From assembly GCF_020685205.1 (NCBI RefSeq), contig NZ_JAJERB010000001.1, positions 310,001 through 374,000 of the forward strand: a DNA stretch of 64,000 bases. The letters are read 5' to 3'. Shown one piece after another: positions 1 to 8,754 of this stretch (positions are counted from its first letter, which is position 1; every line of letters begins with the position of its first letter). The translations under genes were made by a program, and so were the position numbers. This DNA is from Hymenobacter translucens (GTDB lineage: Bacteria > Bacteroidota > Bacteroidia > Cytophagales > Hymenobacteraceae). Below the pieces are notes generated by a model. That model ran no database searches, was not told where the DNA came from, and saw only the letters and a program-made list of their open reading frames with translations.

Positions 1-2717
1 GCGTCACCGTTGCCCCCACCCGATTCCCCGGCCACTTCCGGCAGCTGGTAGGCTTCCGGGTAGCCCTGCTGCTCGCCGATGAAGTCGCACAGGCGGTCCA
101 CCTCCGGGGTATCGATAAAGGCGCACTGTACCCGAATAAGGTCGGAACCGGCCGAGAAGAGCATGTCGCCCTGCCCCACCAGCTGATCGGCCCCACCGGT
201 ATCCAGAATGGTACGGGAGTCAATTTTACTGGTCACCTTGAACGAGATGCGACAGGGAAAGTTGGCTTTGATGATACCGGTAATCACGTTCACGGACGGG
301 CGCTGGGTGGCCACAATCAGGTGAATGCCGATGGCACGGGCGAGCTGGGCGAGGCGGGCAATGGGCGTCTCCACCTCTTTGCCCGCCGTCATCATCAGGT
401 CGGCCAGCTCGTCGATGACCAGCACGATGAAGGGCATGTAGCGGTGGCCCTTCTTGGGGTTGAGGCGGCGGGCCACAAACTTGCCGTTGTACTCCTTCAG
501 GTTGCGGCAGCCGGCGTCCTTGAGCAGGTCGTAGCGCCGGTCCATCTCCATGCACAGGGAGTTGAGCGTGTTTACCACCTTCTTGGTATCGGTGATGATG
601 GGCTCCTCGGTGCCGGGCAGCGTGGCTAGGAAGTGGCGCTCGATCTTGTTGAAGATGCTCAACTCCACCTTTTTTGGGTCGACGAGCACAAACTTAAGCT
701 GGGAAGGATGGCGCTTGTACAGCAGGGAGGCCAGAATAACGTTCAGACCAACTGACTTACCCTGGCCCGTGGCACCGGCCATGAGCAGGTGAGGCATCTT
801 GGCCAGGTCGGCCACAAATACCTCGTTGGTGATGGTCCGGCCAAAGGCAATGGGCAGGTCCATCTCGGTGTTGGCAAACTTCTCGGTGCTGAATACCGAG
901 CGGATGCTTACCATCTCTTTTTTCGTGTTCGGCACTTCAATACCGATGGTGCCTTTGCCCGGGATGGGCGCAATGATGCGGATGCCCAGGGCGGCCAGGC
1001 TCAGGGCAATATCGTCTTCCAGGCTCTTGATCTTGGAAATGCGCACCCCGGCGTCAGGCACGATTTCATAGAGCGTAACCGTAGGCCCGATGGTAGCCTT
1101 GATGGAGGCGATGTTGATGCCGTAGTGGCCCAGCGTCTCCACAATCCGGTCCTTATTGGCTTCCAGCTCTTCCTTGCTGACCTGGGCCTTGGCGACGCCG
1201 TAGTCGTTGAGCAGCTCCAGCGTGGGGTACTGGTAGCGGGAAAGGTCAAGCGTAGGATCATAGTTGACGGTGGGCATCCCCTCCCCGTCTTCGTCCTCGT
1301 CGGCAATGGCGGCCATGTCGGCACCCGCGGCCGGGTCGAGTTCTCCGGTTTCCCGGTCAATCTGCAGCTCGGGCGAAGGAGCCGCAATTTCCACCTCAAA
1401 CGACGGTCCCTTGGGCGCCGGAGCCGGCAGCGGGGTATTGTCATCGGCCAGATCATCCAGGGACAGCGGCGTGGGCACGCGGGTGGACACGGCCTCCGGA
1501 GCCGGGGCCTCAACGGTAAACGAAGGACCGGCCGAAGCCAAGGCGCCCCCCATTTTCAAAGCCGCGCTGGCCGCAGCGGTAGTGGCGGCAGGCGCTACGC
1601 TCATGGCCACCGCACCCGTGGCGGCAGCAAGGGCCGCGCCGGCGGGTACTATCGAGGCAGTGACGGGGGCCGGAGCTGCCACCGGACCGCTCGTGATAAA
1701 AGGCGGCTCGTCGTTTTCTTCTTCCTCCTCGTCCTGCTCTTCCACCCTAGCGGCGGCAAGCGGAGCGGCGGGCTCCACGCGCCGCAGCGTCATGCCACGG
1801 GCTTCGATGGGCTCTTCCTCTTCTTCAGCGGCAAGAGCGGCACCCGGATTAGCCGCGTGGTTTACACCAAGGCCCGTGCGGCCATAGTCAGCGGCCAACG
1901 GAGCCGCCTCATCCACCTCATCGGCATCCGCCCGGCGCAGGTTGATGCTCGTTACGTTGAAGAAGAACACCACGAAGGAAATCAGCAGAAAGGCCAGCAG
2001 CAGCACCGTGCCCCAGCCAATAAGGCTGTCGAGCCAGGTAGCGGCTTCGTAGCCAATGCCTCCGCTCAGAAAATCGAGGCCGTGGCTTGTCGGGGCCCCG
2101 GCCACCGGATCCTGCAGCGTCAGCACCAGATAGCCGAACAGCAGACTCAGCCAGCCCATGCTGAACAGGCACAAAGCCAGCACGTAGCTCAGCGACACCT
2201 CGGCGCGGCGGAACACAATTTTATAGCCCAGGAAAAACACAATGGGGATGAGTGCAAACGCAGCTACCCCGAATCCTTTGTAAATCAGAGCCTGAGCCAC
2301 CATTGCTCCAATCAGCCCAAGCCAGTTGCCGGTTTCCCGGCCTGCTTCCTTAACGGACGTCGTTCCTACTGCCTCTACCACGCTTTGGTCGGCTGCCCCG
2401 GTGAGCAGAAACGAAACAAAGGCAATGGTCAGGTACAGCGAGGAAATCAGGAAAAAGAAGCCCAGGAACAGCTGAAAGCGCCGGTCCCGCAGAAACCCGA
2501 ACACCTTGCTCAGCGAAGGCAGCGGCAAGGGCTTGCGGGGCGGGCGGGGAGCCTTGGGAGCTTTGGGAGCGGCTTTGCCCTCGGACGGCCGCCGGGTTTC
2601 GCGGACGGGTTCCCGGACCGGCTCGGGAGTTGCCGGGCGGGGTTGGTTCCGGGCAGGACGCGGCTCGTTGCGGCGGCCGGCCGGTTCAGTATTCTGCTTG
2701 TAGGTATTGTTAGCCAT
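1..2717 (-). CDS. ftsK: DNA translocase FtsK (3' end beyond window)
   Basis: Septal DNA pump that moves chromosome ends through the closing division septum and activates XerCD at dif. Seen: N-terminal basic/Pro-rich stretch, about four membrane segments in residues ~55-240, an Ala/Pro/Glu-rich linker, then the RecA-like motor with Walker A GATGQGKSV near residue 650, Walker B VIDELADL and the family signature QRPSVNVITG. The C-terminal gamma domain that reads KOPS is off the left edge, so its presence is unknown. The ATG at 2715-2717 gives MANNTYKQ and lies 22 bp after the upstream gene. A xerD-like gene lies two genes upstream on the same strand, which fits the known partnership. Family assignment is secure. 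Confidence 0.95.
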   Translation of the reverse strand, partial: MANNTYKQNTEPAGRRNEPRPARNQPRPATPEPVREPVRETRRPSEGKAAPKAPKAPRPPRKPLPLPSLSKVFGFLRDRRFQLFLGFFFLISSLYLTIAFVSFLLTGAADQSVVEAVGTTSVKEAGRETGNWLGLIGAMVAQALIYKGFGVAAFALIPIVFFLGYKIVFRRAEVSLSYVLALCLFSMGWLSLLFGYLVLTLQDPVAGAPTSHGLDFLSGGIGYEAATWLDSLIGWGTVLLLAFLLISFVVFFFNVTSINLRRADADEVDEAAPLAADYGRTGLGVNHAANPGAALAAEEEEEPIEARGMTLRRVEPAAPLAAARVEEQDEEEEENDEPPFITSGPVAAPAPVTASIVPAGAALAAATGAVAMSVAPAATTAAASAALKMGGALASAGPSFTVEAPAPEAVSTRVPTPLSLDDLADDNTPLPAPAPKGPSFEVEIAAPSPELQIDRETGELDPAAGADMAAIADEDEDGEGMPTVNYDPTLDLSRYQYPTLELLNDYGVAKAQVSKEELEANKDRIVETLGHYGINIASIKATIGPTVTLYEIVPDAGVRISKIKSLEDDIALSLAALGIRIIAPIPGKGTIGIEVPNTKKEMVSIRSVFSTEKFANTEMDLPIAFGRTITNEVFVADLAKMPHLLMAGATGQGKSVGLNVILASLLYKRHPSQLKFVLVDPKKVELSIFNKIERHFLATLPGTEEPIITDTKKVVNTLNSLCMEMDRRYDLLKDAGCRNLKEYNGKFVARRLNPKKGHRYMPFIVLVIDELADLMMTAGKEVETPIARLAQLARAIGIHLIVATQRPSVNVITGIIKANFPCRISFKVTSKIDSRTILDTGGADQLVGQGDMLFSAGSDLIRVQCAFIDTPEVDRLCDFIGEQQGYPEAYQLPEVAGESGGGNGD

Positions 2718-2739
2718 TCTCACGCGCCAAAGGTCAAAT

Positions 2740-4587
2740 CTAGAGAATTTCAGCGGTTTTTTGGCTAATCCCCTTGTCACCATCCTGGTTTTCAGAACCG
2801 GATTCTGCTACCTCGTAAAGATAGATATGCCAATATGATCCAGGCCCGGTAAACTCACCGCGCAGCTGCAGCCCGCTCCGGGCCGGGGTAGCCAGGCGGG
2901 CCGCAGAAAGCACAAACCGTCCGCCCAGGGACTGGAACGCCGGGGCGTTGAAAGCCCAGTCCTGCACCACTTTCCCGGGCTGCTTCACCTTACCGGGCAG
3001 CTTCCCAACCCGGAAGTTTTTGCCCAGCTCGGCCGAAAACAGGTAGCAGCGGTTACCCCAGGCGTCAAAGTAGGTGCGCAGCTCCGGGCTTTTGGCCAGC
3101 TCCCCGGCAATCAGGGGTCGGAACCGGTGCTTATAAGGGAGCGGGTAATTGTTCTGGTAGGAATCCAGGGTGTAGAAGCCGTTGAGCTGAGCCACGGCGG
3201 GCGGAAATCCGAGGCAGGCCATCCGGTACTGCGCCGGAGCCAAGCCGGTTTGCCGGCGGATATTCTGCTCCACCTGCCGGAACAGGCCGGGGGCCACGTA
3301 CGCTAGGTACGAGGGTTCATCGGCCCGGGGCCGGCCCGCGAGATGCCGCAGGTTAGCCTGCCACTCCGGGTTCATCATCAAAGCCGTAACCAACTGCAAG
3401 GTAACTACTAATGCGCGCCGACGGGGTGAGGTCAGCCAGCCCAGACATACCGCCAGCACCACAAACCAGAGCAGCGGGGCCAGGAAGTGGAACCGGGTCA
3501 GATTGAAGGTCCGCAGCAGCGGGAGCTTATCTTCGACCAGACCTACCAGCTGCGGGTAAAAGCCGCAGCCCAGCGCAACCAGCCCCAGAAACAGCAGCAG
3601 GGGCAGCAGCGCCCGAACTACCCTGCGCCTGCCTACCGGGGCCTGCCACAGCGCCAGCCCCACGGCCAGCAGCGCCGCGCCCCGGAAAAAACGGCTGGCG
3701 TGGTAGTGCCCCATCAGCAGGTACTGCCCGGCGCTGCGCAGCCCCGCTCCCACCCCGGGCTTGCTGAGCCGGCTTAGGTTGAACTCGACGCGGTGGGGCT
3801 CAAACTGCCGGGCAACCAGCAGGGAATAGAAAAGCGGGAACTCCACGACCAGGAATACCGCCATCAGCAGGGTTACGCCGCCGAGCATCCGCCCCGCCCC
3901 GCCCCGGGTAACCTGCCCCTGCCACCCGTCATACAGTACCCACAAGCCCACGGCCGCCACCACGAAAGGCCCGACGAAGACGAACATCGACCACAGCGGA
4001 AAAACGGCCAGCAGCGCCCAGTCGGTCCAGCGGCCCGGGCCCCGGCGCAGGTTCAGCAGGGCCAGCAGCACCCAGGGCTGACCCAATACGGTCAGGCCGT
4101 ACATGGCATACACCGGCAGCACAGCCCAGGCCAGCGCGAGTGAGGCGGCCATGCCCTTATCCGTCGGCTTTGGCAGCAGGTGACGGCGCAGCAGCAGGTA
4201 CATTCCCAGCAGGCCCAGCACCCGCACTACCGCCTGCTGCGCGAAATAGGCGGCCAGCGGGGGCAGCCAGGCGAAAAACCAGACCGTACCGTTCAGCCCC
4301 GACCGCAGGGCATTGCGCGGCAGCCCGTTCATAATAGGCTCTACCACCGTGGTCGTGGCGTAGTCGAGCACCACGTGGTGGCGGGCCAGCAGAACGGGAA
4401 TGGTCAGCTCAACGTCGAGGTTATCGTCGATGGTGACGTAGCTCTGCTCCCCGAGCAGCACGAAGGGCAACAGGAATAGCAGCAGCCCGGTAACCGCCAG
4501 TAGCAGGGCCCGGTGCCGCAAAAACCAGCCAGGGTCGGGCGAAGAAGAAAGGAATAAGGCCACGGATGCAGAGCAAATGCCCGACAA
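2740..4587 (-). CDS. Polytopic membrane protein, GT-C-like / DUF6044-like
   Basis: Large integral membrane protein with roughly ten or more hydrophobic segments in the first ~400 residues and a soluble C-terminal part of ~180 residues. After the first membrane segment there is an acidic patch (TIDDNLDVELT), in the place where GT-C glycosyltransferases carry catalytic acidic residues. The overall pattern resembles DUF6044 (YkoS-type) proteins. This family match is from memory and not certain. The open frame begins with TTG at 4587; a GTG eight codons later is an alternative. It sits between xerD (36 bp upstream) and ftsK (22 bp downstream) on the same strand, so co-transcription is likely, but the neighbours do not reveal its job. 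Confidence 0.7.
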   Translation of the reverse strand: MSGICSASVALFLSSSPDPGWFLRHRALLLAVTGLLLFLLPFVLLGEQSYVTIDDNLDVELTIPVLLARHHVVLDYATTTVVEPIMNGLPRNALRSGLNGTVWFFAWLPPLAAYFAQQAVVRVLGLLGMYLLLRRHLLPKPTDKGMAASLALAWAVLPVYAMYGLTVLGQPWVLLALLNLRRGPGRWTDWALLAVFPLWSMFVFVGPFVVAAVGLWVLYDGWQGQVTRGGAGRMLGGVTLLMAVFLVVEFPLFYSLLVARQFEPHRVEFNLSRLSKPGVGAGLRSAGQYLLMGHYHASRFFRGAALLAVGLALWQAPVGRRRVVRALLPLLLFLGLVALGCGFYPQLVGLVEDKLPLLRTFNLTRFHFLAPLLWFVVLAVCLGWLTSPRRRALVVTLQLVTALMMNPEWQANLRHLAGRPRADEPSYLAYVAPGLFRQVEQNIRRQTGLAPAQYRMACLGFPPAVAQLNGFYTLDSYQNNYPLPYKHRFRPLIAGELAKSPELRTYFDAWGNRCYLFSAELGKNFRVGKLPGKVKQPGKVVQDWAFNAPAFQSLGGRFVLSAARLATPARSGLQLRGEFTGPGSYWHIYLYEVAESGSENQDGDKGISQKTAEIL

Positions 4588-4623
4588 AGCTACGCACTAC
4601 CAGCCGGCCATGGTCCCGCCCCG

Positions 4624-5526
4624 CTAGCTGCGGGGGTGAAAGTCGGTGATGACCTGCCGCAGGTAGTCGCGGTCGAGGTGGGTATAGATTTCGGTGGTGG
4701 TGATGCTTTCGTGGCCCAGCATCTCCTGTACCGCCCGCAGGTCGGCCCCGCCCTCGATGAGGTGGGTGGCAAACGAATGGCGGAACGTGTGGGGGCTGAT
4801 GGTCTTCTGGATGCCGGCTTTGGCGGCCAGGCCCTTGATGATGGTAAAGATCATCACCCGGGAAAGCCCGGCCCCGCGCCGGTTCAAAAACACGATGTCT
4901 TCGTGGCCGGGCTTGATGTCGAGGTGGCAGCGGACCCCGCTCAGGTAAAAGCTCAGGTGCTTGAGCGCGTCGCGCCCGATGGGCACGAGCCGCTCTTTGT
5001 TGCCCTTGCCCTTCACCCGCACAAAGCCCTGGTCGGCATAGACGTTGGACAGGCGCAGGTCCGTGAGCTCCGAAACGCGCAGGCCCGAGGAGTACAGCAC
5101 TTCCAGCATGGCCCGGTTGCGGGTGCCCTCGTCGGTACTCATGTCCACTGCGTCAAGCAGGAGCACGATTTCTTCGTAGGCCAGCGTATCGGGCAGCTTG
5201 CGCCCTACTTTCGGAGAAGCCACGGTATCGGTCGGGTCCACCGAAATCAGGTCTTCCATGATCAGGAAGTCAAAGAAGGCCTTGACGCCCGAAAGAGTCC
5301 GCGACTGGGACGTGGCCGACATGCCCAGCTCCCCGAGCCAGGCCAGAAACCCCTGAATGATGGTGCTGGTGACCTGCTCGGGCGGAATAGTGAGCCGATT
5401 GATTTCCAGGTACTGCCGCAGCTTGCCCGCGTCGCGCACGTAGGCCTCGATGGAATGCCCCGACAGGGACTTCTCCAGCCGGAGGTAGCCCTCGAACTGC
5501 TTGATGCTGACGGACCAGTTGGCCAT
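4624..5526 (-). CDS. xerD: Site-specific tyrosine recombinase XerD
   Basis: Tyrosine recombinase that resolves chromosome dimers at dif with XerC and FtsK. About 300 residues, the usual family length. Seen: N-terminal SAM-like core-binding domain (LRLEKSLSGHSIEAYVRD), then the catalytic domain with Arg in SSGLRVSEL, Lys in KGKGNKERLVP, the H-x-x-R box SPHTFRHSFATHL, His in LGHESITTT and the nucleophilic Tyr in EIYTHLD. The ATG at 5524-5526 (MANWSVSIKQF) was chosen; the upstream in-frame extension (from 5595) reads through the simple-sequence inverted repeat and is unlikely to be translated. XerD rather than XerC is inferred from overall similarity and length. Confidence 0.93.
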   Translation of the reverse strand: MANWSVSIKQFEGYLRLEKSLSGHSIEAYVRDAGKLRQYLEINRLTIPPEQVTSTIIQGFLAWLGELGMSATSQSRTLSGVKAFFDFLIMEDLISVDPTDTVASPKVGRKLPDTLAYEEIVLLLDAVDMSTDEGTRNRAMLEVLYSSGLRVSELTDLRLSNVYADQGFVRVKGKGNKERLVPIGRDALKHLSFYLSGVRCHLDIKPGHEDIVFLNRRGAGLSRVMIFTIIKGLAAKAGIQKTISPHTFRHSFATHLIEGGADLRAVQEMLGHESITTTEIYTHLDRDYLRQVITDFHPRS

Positions 5527-5533
5527 AAGGTGC

Positions 5534-5620
5534 TTGTTGGTTGTCTGTTGGTGATTGTTGTTGGTCGATAGGCTTGTGATTGAAATCTTCGACAACCATC
5601 AACAATCAACCAACAATCAA
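5534..5620. repeat. Intergenic imperfect inverted repeat (TTGTTGGTTG arms)
   Basis: Left arm about 5534-5568 is built from TTGTTGGTTG/TTGTTGTTGG units ending in TCGA; the right arm about 5589-5620 carries the complementary CAACCAACAA units. The arms can pair with several mismatches over ~30 bp with a ~20 bp loop. The repeat fills the gap between the lipoprotein gene and xerD and overlaps the lipoprotein stop codon. It is one of a group of similar gap-filling repeats in this window. Confidence 0.6.
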
Positions 5621-6204
5621 TAGGCCTTGGCGTCGAAGCGCCCGTCTTTTACCGTAATAACCTGGCCCCCGGCCGAAACGGCCGTAAACCGGAAGGTGCC
5701 CGATACGATGGTGTAGCGCACCGTGACGTTGCCGATGGTGGACGTGCTGGAGCCGGCTTCCACCTTGGTGATGGTGATGCTGCCCGTCGAGGCGCCCGTC
5801 GTGGTGTAGGTATCGATACCCCCACCGCGCTTGATCCGCTCAAACCGGGCGTTGAAGCCCTCGCTCAGCTGGTAGGTGCCGGGTTGAATGACGGGCCGGG
5901 TTAAACCCAGCGTGAACTCGGTGTGGTCGGTGTTGTCGTCGTACTGCTCGGCCGATACCGTGAAGGTGGTGCCCCCGCCGGCATTGGGACTGTAACTGGC
6001 TTCCATCTTATCATCCACCGTGTGGTCGGTGTAGGGAATCCAGATTTTGTCGTCGAGCAGGCAGCCAAAGGTTTGCTTGCCCTCCTGGGTTTCGTCGGGC
6101 AGCTTCACCAGATCATCCACCTTGCAGCAGCCGCTGCCGGCCAGGAGCGCCACGGCGCAAAACATTCCGAATAGCCGGTGGCCGGCTCCTGCTCGCTTTA
6201 TCAT
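5617..6204 (-). CDS. Putative lipoprotein (DUF6252-like)
   Basis: About 195 residues. The start ATG at 6202-6204 gives MIKRAGAGHRLFGMFC and a typical lipoprotein signal ending in the lipobox LLAGSGC, so an envelope-anchored protein is expected. The mature part is Thr/Ser/Gly-rich and predicted beta-rich, with a repeated GTF-x-F-x-A-V and DGRFD pattern near the C-terminus, as in Bacteroidota DUF6252-type lipoproteins (assignment tentative). The longer in-frame extension to 6288 would place non-signal sequence before the signal peptide and was rejected. It lies upstream of xerD on the same strand and divergent from aroQ. Function unknown. Confidence 0.75.
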   Translation of the reverse strand: MIKRAGAGHRLFGMFCAVALLAGSGCCKVDDLVKLPDETQEGKQTFGCLLDDKIWIPYTDHTVDDKMEASYSPNAGGGTTFTVSAEQYDDNTDHTEFTLGLTRPVIQPGTYQLSEGFNARFERIKRGGGIDTYTTTGASTGSITITKVEAGSSTSTIGNVTVRYTIVSGTFRFTAVSAGGQVITVKDGRFDAKAY

Positions 6205-6378
6205 AGTGCCGCAATATACTGTTCTTCTGCCTACCGGGCTCAGCACCGCCGGCAAAATCGAAGGCCGCACCAGCCGCGGGGCGGGCAACGGCCGGCTGCA
6301 GCAAAGTAGCGGGCCCGCCTGTTACCTTTCGCCTGTTCTTCGCCCCGGGCGCCCAACCTCCTACCTCAGTCGTTCCCC

Positions 6379-6825
6379 ATGCAAATCCTGATTATCAACG
6401 GCCCCAACCTCAACCTGCTCGGCCGCCGCGAGCCGGGCATCTATGGCACCCGCTCCTTCGAAGACTACCTGCCCGAGCTGCGCGAAGCCTTTCCAGACTT
6501 TACGCTCGAGTATTTCCAATCCAACCACGAAGGCGAGTTGATCGACAAGCTGCACGAAGTAGGCTTTACCTACCAGGGCATCGTGCTCAACGCCGGGGGC
6601 TACACCCATACCAGCGTGGCCCTGGCCGACGCCGTGGCCGCCATCGGCACGCCGGTGGTCGAGGTGCACCTGTCGAACCTGCACGCCCGGGAGGAGTTCC
6701 GCCAGAAAAGTCTGATCGGCCGCAACTGCGTGGGAGCCATCAGCGGTTTCAAGCTCGACAGCTACCGCCTGGCCCTGCACTACTTCGAGGGCCAGCGTCC
6801 GAAGCGGGTGGGCTTTAAGCGGTAG
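6379..6825 (+). CDS. aroQ: 3-dehydroquinate dehydratase, type II
   Basis: Third step of the shikimate pathway: 3-dehydroquinate to 3-dehydroshikimate, cytoplasmic dodecamer. At 148 residues it has the normal type II length. Seen: N-terminal INGPNLNLLGRREPGIYG with the loop Arg and Tyr of the active site, the substrate-binding NAGGYTHTSVAL block, and EVHLSNLHAREEFR carrying the catalytic His. A near-consensus -7 element TACCTTTC at 6323-6330 lies 48 bp ahead of the ATG. Divergent from the lipoprotein gene on the left. No anomalies. Confidence 0.97.
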   Translation: MQILIINGPNLNLLGRREPGIYGTRSFEDYLPELREAFPDFTLEYFQSNHEGELIDKLHEVGFTYQGIVLNAGGYTHTSVALADAVAAIGTPVVEVHLSNLHAREEFRQKSLIGRNCVGAISGFKLDSYRLALHYFEGQRPKRVGFKR

Positions 6826-6925
6826 GCAGCAGACGCAACTCCCGGGAGTTGACGTTCTGCCGGCGCGAAGGTGCGCAAACCGAACAAAAACTCACTTCCC
6901 CACCTTCGCGCCACCTCCCTGTCTT

Positions 6926-6933
6926 TACCTTTG
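6926..6933 (+). promoter_or_regulatory. Bacteroidota -7 promoter element
   Basis: TACCTTTG matches the -7 consensus TAnnTTTG of the Bacteroidota housekeeping sigma factor and lies 27 bp before the aminotransferase ATG. No clear TTG is seen at the -33 position. Confidence 0.5.
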
Positions 6934-6960
6934 CGGCTTCTCCTCTGACTTCCTTTCCTT

Positions 6961-8022
6961 ATGTATACGTTCAATCCCGGCCCCTCCCAGGTTTACCCGG
7001 AGGTGCGCGACTACCTTACCGCGGCTTACGATGAAGGCTGGCTGTCGGCTCCCCACCGCGGGGAGAAGTTTACCGGCATGATGCGGCAGACCATCCTCGA
7101 CCTGAAAGCCAAGCTCAACATTCCCCAGGACTACACCGTGCTGTTCATGGGCTCGGCTACGGAGTGCTGGGAAGTGCTGACCCAGAGCCTGACGCCGACC
7201 CGCAGCCATCACCTCTACAACGGGGCCTTCGGCGAAAAATGGTTTGAGTACGCCCGGGCCCAGCGCCCGGCCAGCACCGGCCACAGCTTCGGCCTCGACG
7301 AGCTGCCCGACATCACCGACCTGCCCCTGGGCGACGACACCGACCTGGTCTGCATCACCCAAAACGAAACGTCTACCGCCACCCAGCTGCGCGACGGCTT
7401 CATTCTGAATCTGTTCAACAAGCTGGGCCGGGCCCTGCTCGCCGTGGATGCTACGTCGTCGCTGGGCGGCATTCAGCTTAAGTATATCAAGGCCGACGTG
7501 TGGTACGGCTCGGTGCAGAAGTGCTTTGGGCTGCCGGCGGGCCTCTCGGTGATGGTGCTTTCGCCCCGGGCAGTAGCCCGGATGCGGCAGATCAACGAGC
7601 GGAGCCACTACAACAGCCTCACGGCCCAGTACGAGAAGATCCTGAACTACCAGACCACCCACACGCCCAACGTGCTGGGCTTGTACCTGCTGCACCGCAC
7701 CCTGCAGGACCGGGCGCCTATCAAGTTTATTCACCAGCAGCTGCAGGAGCGGGCCACCAAGCTCTACGACTTCTTCGACGGCGCCACCCAGCTCAAGCCC
7801 CTGATTCAGAATCCTGAAACCCGCTCGACAACCGTGGTGGCCCTGCAGGCCGCGCCAGCCGTCATCGAGGACGTCAAGCGTCGGGCCCTGCAGCAGGGCC
7901 TGCAGCTCGGCAGCGGCTACGGCAACCTGAAAGCCAACACCCTGCGCATCGCCAACTTTCCCGCCATTCCCGACGCCGCCTACGAGCAGCTGGTTCAGTT
8001 CATCGCCCGGGACTTTGCCTAA
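6961..8022 (+). CDS. Class V aminotransferase, SerC-like
   Basis: Pyridoxal-phosphate aminotransferase of fold type I, 353 residues. The N-terminus YTFNPGPSQVYPEV resembles the FN-x-GPA opening of phosphoserine aminotransferase. A substrate/cofactor loop is seen in FMGSATECWE, the PLP-contacting Asp in AVDATSSLGG and the Schiff-base Lys in YGSVQKCFGLPAG. By family it could convert 3-phosphohydroxypyruvate plus glutamate to phosphoserine, but SerC and alanine-glyoxylate transaminases are close and cannot be separated here. No serA is adjacent. Its own promoter-like element lies just upstream. Confidence 0.85.
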   Translation: MYTFNPGPSQVYPEVRDYLTAAYDEGWLSAPHRGEKFTGMMRQTILDLKAKLNIPQDYTVLFMGSATECWEVLTQSLTPTRSHHLYNGAFGEKWFEYARAQRPASTGHSFGLDELPDITDLPLGDDTDLVCITQNETSTATQLRDGFILNLFNKLGRALLAVDATSSLGGIQLKYIKADVWYGSVQKCFGLPAGLSVMVLSPRAVARMRQINERSHYNSLTAQYEKILNYQTTHTPNVLGLYLLHRTLQDRAPIKFIHQQLQERATKLYDFFDGATQLKPLIQNPETRSTTVVALQAAPAVIEDVKRRALQQGLQLGSGYGNLKANTLRIANFPAIPDAAYEQLVQFIARDFA

Positions 8023-8102
8023 AAGCGTATGGGTGACGTCGTGAGCGGGTATAACTGCTTTTCAGCGGACTCTTGCTGGCTCATTGCCCTCCAAATTCGC
8101 CT

Positions 8103-8663
8103 ATGTTCAGTTTAAAGGAAATTCTGTCGGTCACGCTCACCCTGTTTGCCATCATTGATATTCTGGGGTCCATCCCGATCATCATTCAGATCCGGCAGCG
8201 CGAGGGCAAGATCCACTCGGAAAAGGCGACCATCGTAGCGGGGGTGCTGATGGTGGCTTTTCTGTTCGTGGGCCAGAGCATCCTGTCCCTGATCGGGGTT
8301 GACTTCCAGTCGTTTGCCCTGGCCGGGGCTATTGTCATCTTCCTGATCGGGCTGGAAATGATTCTGGGTATTCAGCTGTTTCGGTCCGACCCGCTGGCTT
8401 CGTCGGGCTCTATTGTGCCCCTGGCCTTTCCGCTGATTGTGGGGGCCGGCACCATGACGACCCTGCTTTCGCTCCGGGCCGCTTACTCCCTGCCCAACGT
8501 GCTGGTAGGCATCGGCCTAAACCTGGTGTTCGTGTACATCGTGCTGAAAAGCAGCGTCTGGATCGAGCACAAGCTGGGCAAGGCCGGAGAAGACATTCTG
8601 CGCCGCGTTTTCGGCGTGATTCTGCTGGCCATTGCCATCAAGCTGTTTAAAGCCAATTTTTGA
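8103..8663 (+). CDS. MarC family integral membrane protein
   Basis: 186 residues with six hydrophobic segments spread over the whole length, as in the MarC/NAAT family. Seen: an opening segment (LSVTLTLFAIIDILGSIP), a conserved middle (FALAGAIVIFLIGLEMILG), PLAFPLIVGAGTMTT in the second half and a charged C-terminal ring (GKAGEDILRRVFG). Some homologues are neutral amino-acid transporters; the substrate of this one is unknown. The start ATG at 8103 is preferred over an in-frame upstream codon because the membrane segment begins right after it. Confidence 0.88.
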   Translation: MFSLKEILSVTLTLFAIIDILGSIPIIIQIRQREGKIHSEKATIVAGVLMVAFLFVGQSILSLIGVDFQSFALAGAIVIFLIGLEMILGIQLFRSDPLASSGSIVPLAFPLIVGAGTMTTLLSLRAAYSLPNVLVGIGLNLVFVYIVLKSSVWIEHKLGKAGEDILRRVFGVILLAIAIKLFKANF

Positions 8664-8664
8664 C

Positions 8665-8750
8665 AGGTCTTAGGGCCTTAGGGCTTAGGGTCCAGTAGTT
8701 GGAGAACCACTTCTAAAACCTAAGCCCTAAGCCCCTAAGACCTAAGACCT
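8665..8750. repeat. Intergenic inverted repeat (CTTAGGG arms)
   Basis: Left arm 8665-8690 is made of AGGTCTTAGGG/CCTTAGGG/CTTAGGG units; right arm 8719-8750 carries CCTAAGCCCTAAGCCCCTAA and CCTAAGACCT. The two pair over ~26 bp with one extra unit in the right arm and a ~28 bp loop. It occupies the entire gap between marC and rnhA, ending 4 bp before the rnhA ATG. It could be a stem that ends or tunes transcription between the two genes. Confidence 0.75.
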
Positions 8751-8754
8751 CCTT

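Noticed and set aside
789..2768. Plus-strand 659-codon open frame
   Set aside because: Antisense shadow of ftsK; composition is His/Gly/Arg-rich with no domain sense, while the minus strand carries clear FtsK motifs.
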